Origin: Defluviitaleaceae bacterium
GTDB lineage: Bacteria; Bacillota; Clostridia; Lachnospirales; WRAX01
DNA: 7,670 bases
Assembly: GCA_009781815.1 (NCBI GenBank)
Contig: WQVB01000053.1
Span: 1-7,670, forward strand
Direction of reading: 5' to 3'
The position numbers were made by a program, and so were the translations under genes. The notes beneath the pieces are model-generated. The model did not search any database and was not told the DNA's origin. It saw only the letters and a list, made by a program, of their open reading frames with translations. The stretch's first letter is position 1, and every line of letters begins with the position of its first letter. This document shows, in pieces, positions 6,087 through 7,670 of this stretch.

Positions 6087-6154
6087 TAGGGGGGTTTGGT
6101 GCTTTTGTTTTCGCTGCAAGTATATTGCGGATCCAAAGGTTGAGCCTGCTTTTA

Positions 6155-6175
6155 GGCGAGACAAGCTCGCAATGA
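6155..6175. repeat. Decayed REP-like hairpin, GCGAG type
   Basis: GCGAG and CTCGC flank ACAAG (CTTGT on the other strand), followed by AATGAC. The loop differs by one base from the family and only 5 stem pairs remain, so it is a weaker member, related to the ATTGCGGG copy at 3771-3791. Confidence 0.4.
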
Positions 6176-6241
6176 CAAGCTCGAAAGATTGACGAATTAA
6201 GATGACGATGCACACAATTGCCACTTCAATTTCACAGCCAA

Positions 6242-6271
6242 TTGGACATATTGTGCAAAGTGTGATATGAT
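6242..6271 (+). promoter_or_regulatory. Possible extended -10 promoter of the hydrolase-mepB pair
   Basis: TGATATGAT (6263-6271) is an extended -10 motif with a 5/6 match to TATAAT. TTGGAC 18 bases upstream (6242-6247) is a weak -35. The start would lie near 6278, giving a leader of about 80 nt. Confidence 0.45.
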
Positions 6272-6357
6272 AATATATATAGGATTGGATTAAATGTAGA
6301 GCGAGATGACCTTGTATAAAATTCGAGGTGAACTCAATAAATAAGGAGGCTTCAAAT

Positions 6358-7284
6358 ATGGAAACAAGCAAAATTTTTTATGGCTCAGCCGATGGGGAAA
6401 GCTCAGTGCACGCTTGCGTTTGGAAGCCTGTTGGCGATGCAGAAGTTAAAGGTATTATACAAATAGTTCACAACACAAGCGAGCATATTTTACGTTATGT
6501 AGACTTTGCCCGTGTGATGGTGTCGCAAGGGTATATTGTGTGCGGCAACGACCACCTAGGCCATGGAGGCTCTGCAGGCGGCCGCTTTGGCCATATAGAG
6601 CATGGCGGCCATAAAGCACTAGCAAAAGACGTACACAAGCTAACAACCCTTATGAAAAGAGAGTTTGACATGCCTGTGGTGCTTTTGGGCATTGGCACTG
6701 GCTCTTTAATCGCCCGCTATGTGTGTGCCGTGTGGGATATGGACTATGTTGCAGCCGCTTTTTCAGGCACATCTGGCGGCAGCAAGGGTTTAAGCTTTTT
6801 GCACCGCCTGTTTTCTAATAGAAAATACATTAAAAAGAAGCAAAGCAATAAAGAAGCCACGTGGATAGGCAACCAGCTAGAAGCACGGTTTGGCAAAAAC
6901 TTTAAACATTCTGACCACGGGCCTTCTTGGCGTACAAGAGATGTGTATCAAGTGGCGGCTTTTGAAAACGACCCCCTTTGCGGCTTTGCTATGACCCATA
7001 GCGGATATATAAATATATTGAGACTTAACAGCCTTGTGAACTCAAAATCTTGGCTTATGCGTATGTCTCTAGGCAAGCCTATTTTCTTGTTTTCTGGCTT
7101 AAACGACCCTGTTGGAGATTTTGGCAAGGGTGTTGTAAAAGTGTATGGAGACTTGATGGACGCTGGCTATGAGAAGGTTCAAATCACCCTTTATCAAAAC
7201 GCAAGGCATGAGATGCTTTTTGAGCTTAACCGCCAAGAGGTTTATCAAGATATTATCAAGTGGGTTGATGGGATTTTAGGGTAA
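6358..7284 (+). CDS. Alpha/beta hydrolase (monoglyceride lipase/lysophospholipase-like, S33/Hydrolase_4) lacking the nucleophile Ser
   Basis: The start is the ATG at 6358, with AAGGAGG 8 bases upstream, not the in-frame ATG at 6328. The 308-residue cytosolic-looking protein (no signal peptide) follows the family: IIQIVHNTSEHILRYVDFA (33-51), where relatives have VHG.aEH..RY; GYIVCGNDHLGHGGS (58-72); a cap region (about 135-225); PIFLFSGLNDPVGDFGKGV (241-259) with the expected acid Asp250; and NARHEMLFELNR (281-292) with His284. The nucleophile elbow, usually GHSMG, reads G111-I-G113-T-G115, so Gly replaces the catalytic Ser; N39 also replaces the Gly of the oxyanion-hole HG. The frame is otherwise intact and full length. 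A single G-to-A change at 6694 would restore Ser (GGC to AGC). It may be non-catalytic or have a new role. The stop overlaps the mepB start by one base. Confidence 0.9.
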   Translation: METSKIFYGSADGESSVHACVWKPVGDAEVKGIIQIVHNTSEHILRYVDFARVMVSQGYIVCGNDHLGHGGSAGGRFGHIEHGGHKALAKDVHKLTTLMKREFDMPVVLLGIGTGSLIARYVCAVWDMDYVAAAFSGTSGGSKGLSFLHRLFSNRKYIKKKQSNKEATWIGNQLEARFGKNFKHSDHGPSWRTRDVYQVAAFENDPLCGFAMTHSGYINILRLNSLVNSKSWLMRMSLGKPIFLFSGLNDPVGDFGKGVVKVYGDLMDAGYEKVQITLYQNARHEMLFELNRQEVYQDIIKWVDGILG

Positions 7285-7619
7285 TGAGTGAGGAAAACAC
7301 CCTGTTTCGCATTGCCAAAATAACCCCGAAGAAGGTTGGGCAGTTTGTATCTGTATGGAAGAGAGATGCCGAAAGCGGCAAAACAAGACCTCATGATATA
7401 ACCGACAATATAGATTTTTTCGTCATTAAAATGGAGGATGGCGAAAATTTTGGGCATTTTATTTTCCCTAAAGATGTGCTGATTGATAAGGGCATTATAT
7501 CAATAAATGGTGTAGGCGGTAAACGTGGTATTCGTGTTTACCCTCCTTGGTGTGTGGCTCCAAACAAGCAAGCCCAAGCTTCTCAGCTTTGGCAGTTGAG
7601 ATATTTTTCTTATGCTTAA
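7284..7619 (+). CDS. MepB-family protein, short (N-terminal part missing)
   Basis: MepB is a conserved protein named from the S. aureus mepRAB locus; its function is unknown. The 111 residues show the family's conserved blocks: FRIAKITPKKVGQFVSVWKR (8-27), DNIDFFVI (41-48), FGHFIFPKDVL (56-66), GKRGIRVYPPW (79-89) and QASQLWQLRYF (98-108). From memory, family members are about 150 residues and carry some 40 further N-terminal residues (with an E..Y.G..F-type segment) before the FR.AK.TP block. Here only seven residues precede it, and an in-frame stop at 7266-7268 excludes an upstream extension. The ATG shares its A with the TAA stop of the hydrolase (TAATG), so translation is probably coupled; no proper Shine-Dalgarno site is seen. 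It is either a truncated gene or a short variant. Confidence 0.85.
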   Translation: MSEENTLFRIAKITPKKVGQFVSVWKRDAESGKTRPHDITDNIDFFVIKMEDGENFGHFIFPKDVLIDKGIISINGVGGKRGIRVYPPWCVAPNKQAQASQLWQLRYFSYA

Positions 7620-7624
7620 TCAAA

Positions 7625-7661
7625 AAGGAGCGGGCGGGTTGTTTTAGGGTGCTCCTTCTTT
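7625..7661 (+). terminator. Possible terminator after the mepB-like gene
   Basis: AAGGAGC (7625-7631) pairs with GCTCCTT (7651-7657) around a G-rich 19-base loop, followed by CTTTT. The stem is 7 bp and the T-run is short, so this is a moderate candidate. Confidence 0.45.
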
Positions 7662-7662
7662 T

Positions 7663-7670
7663 CGTCATCC
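7663..7670. repeat. Start of a further REP-like copy, cut by the window edge
   Basis: The last 8 bases, CGTCATCC, are identical to the start of the left arm of element 1 at 3615. By position (just after a gene end) and sequence, a further repeat copy probably continues beyond the window. Confidence 0.4.

Noticed and set aside
6328..6357. Longer start for the hydrolase
   Set aside because: The AAGGAGG at about 6343-6349 lies downstream of that ATG and serves the one at 6358.
5923..6371. Two overlapping minus-strand open frames (96 and 111 codons)
   Set aside because: They run through the palindromic repeats; peptides such as RHPLLDTGS and CLTRDLI are the translated repeat itself. There is no ribosome binding site, and they cover the hydrolase leader.

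Overview
The window looks like a chromosomal segment of an anaerobic, low-to-moderate-GC Firmicute, most likely of the Clostridia. The grounds are the purine-rich AGGAGG-type ribosome binding sites, TTGACA-17-TATAAT promoters, a one-piece tmRNA of Firmicute type, an EF-P of clostridial type (FQHV..G.GAAFVRTK), and an aroQ-efp gene order common in Firmicutes. I cannot name the species from sequence alone.

Layout, left to right. On the minus strand (1-3105) lie two consecutive lipoprotein genes of unknown function. The second runs off the left edge. The first starts only 60 bases downstream of the 3' end of ssrA (tmRNA, 3166-3510, minus), which has its own perfect consensus promoter (3554-3582). 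A repeat-rich spacer (3583-3880) separates this block from the divergent plus-strand aroQ-efp pair (3919-4922). These encode type II 3-dehydroquinate dehydratase (shikimate pathway) and elongation factor P (relief of ribosome stalling at polyproline). A second palindrome-rich spacer (4942-5213) and a bidirectional terminator (5242-5272) follow. Then comes a minus-strand gene for a small secreted Pro/Ala/Thr-rich protein (5280-5669). A third gene-poor stretch (5670-6340) again holds palindromic repeats. Finally a plus-strand pair encodes a monoglyceride-lipase-like alpha/beta hydrolase (6358-7284) and a short MepB-family protein (7284-7619), overlapping by one base.

Functional links: ssrA and efp both serve stalled ribosomes, and the neighbouring secreted protein is about 30% proline over residues 52-120, which would be a natural EF-P client. 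This is suggestive only.

Most notable points: (i) a family of short hairpins with a conserved CTTGA/TCAAG loop and compensatory stem changes occurs in all three large spacers; (ii) the perfect aroQ promoter ends 6 bases before the ATG, predicting a leaderless mRNA; (iii) EF-P carries Arg at the tip position normally held by Lys in Firmicutes; (iv) the hydrolase has Gly where the nucleophile Ser should be, while the Asp and His remain; (v) the MepB protein lacks the usual N-terminal part. I did not find a clear new defence or mobile system; the hairpin family is the best candidate for something undescribed.
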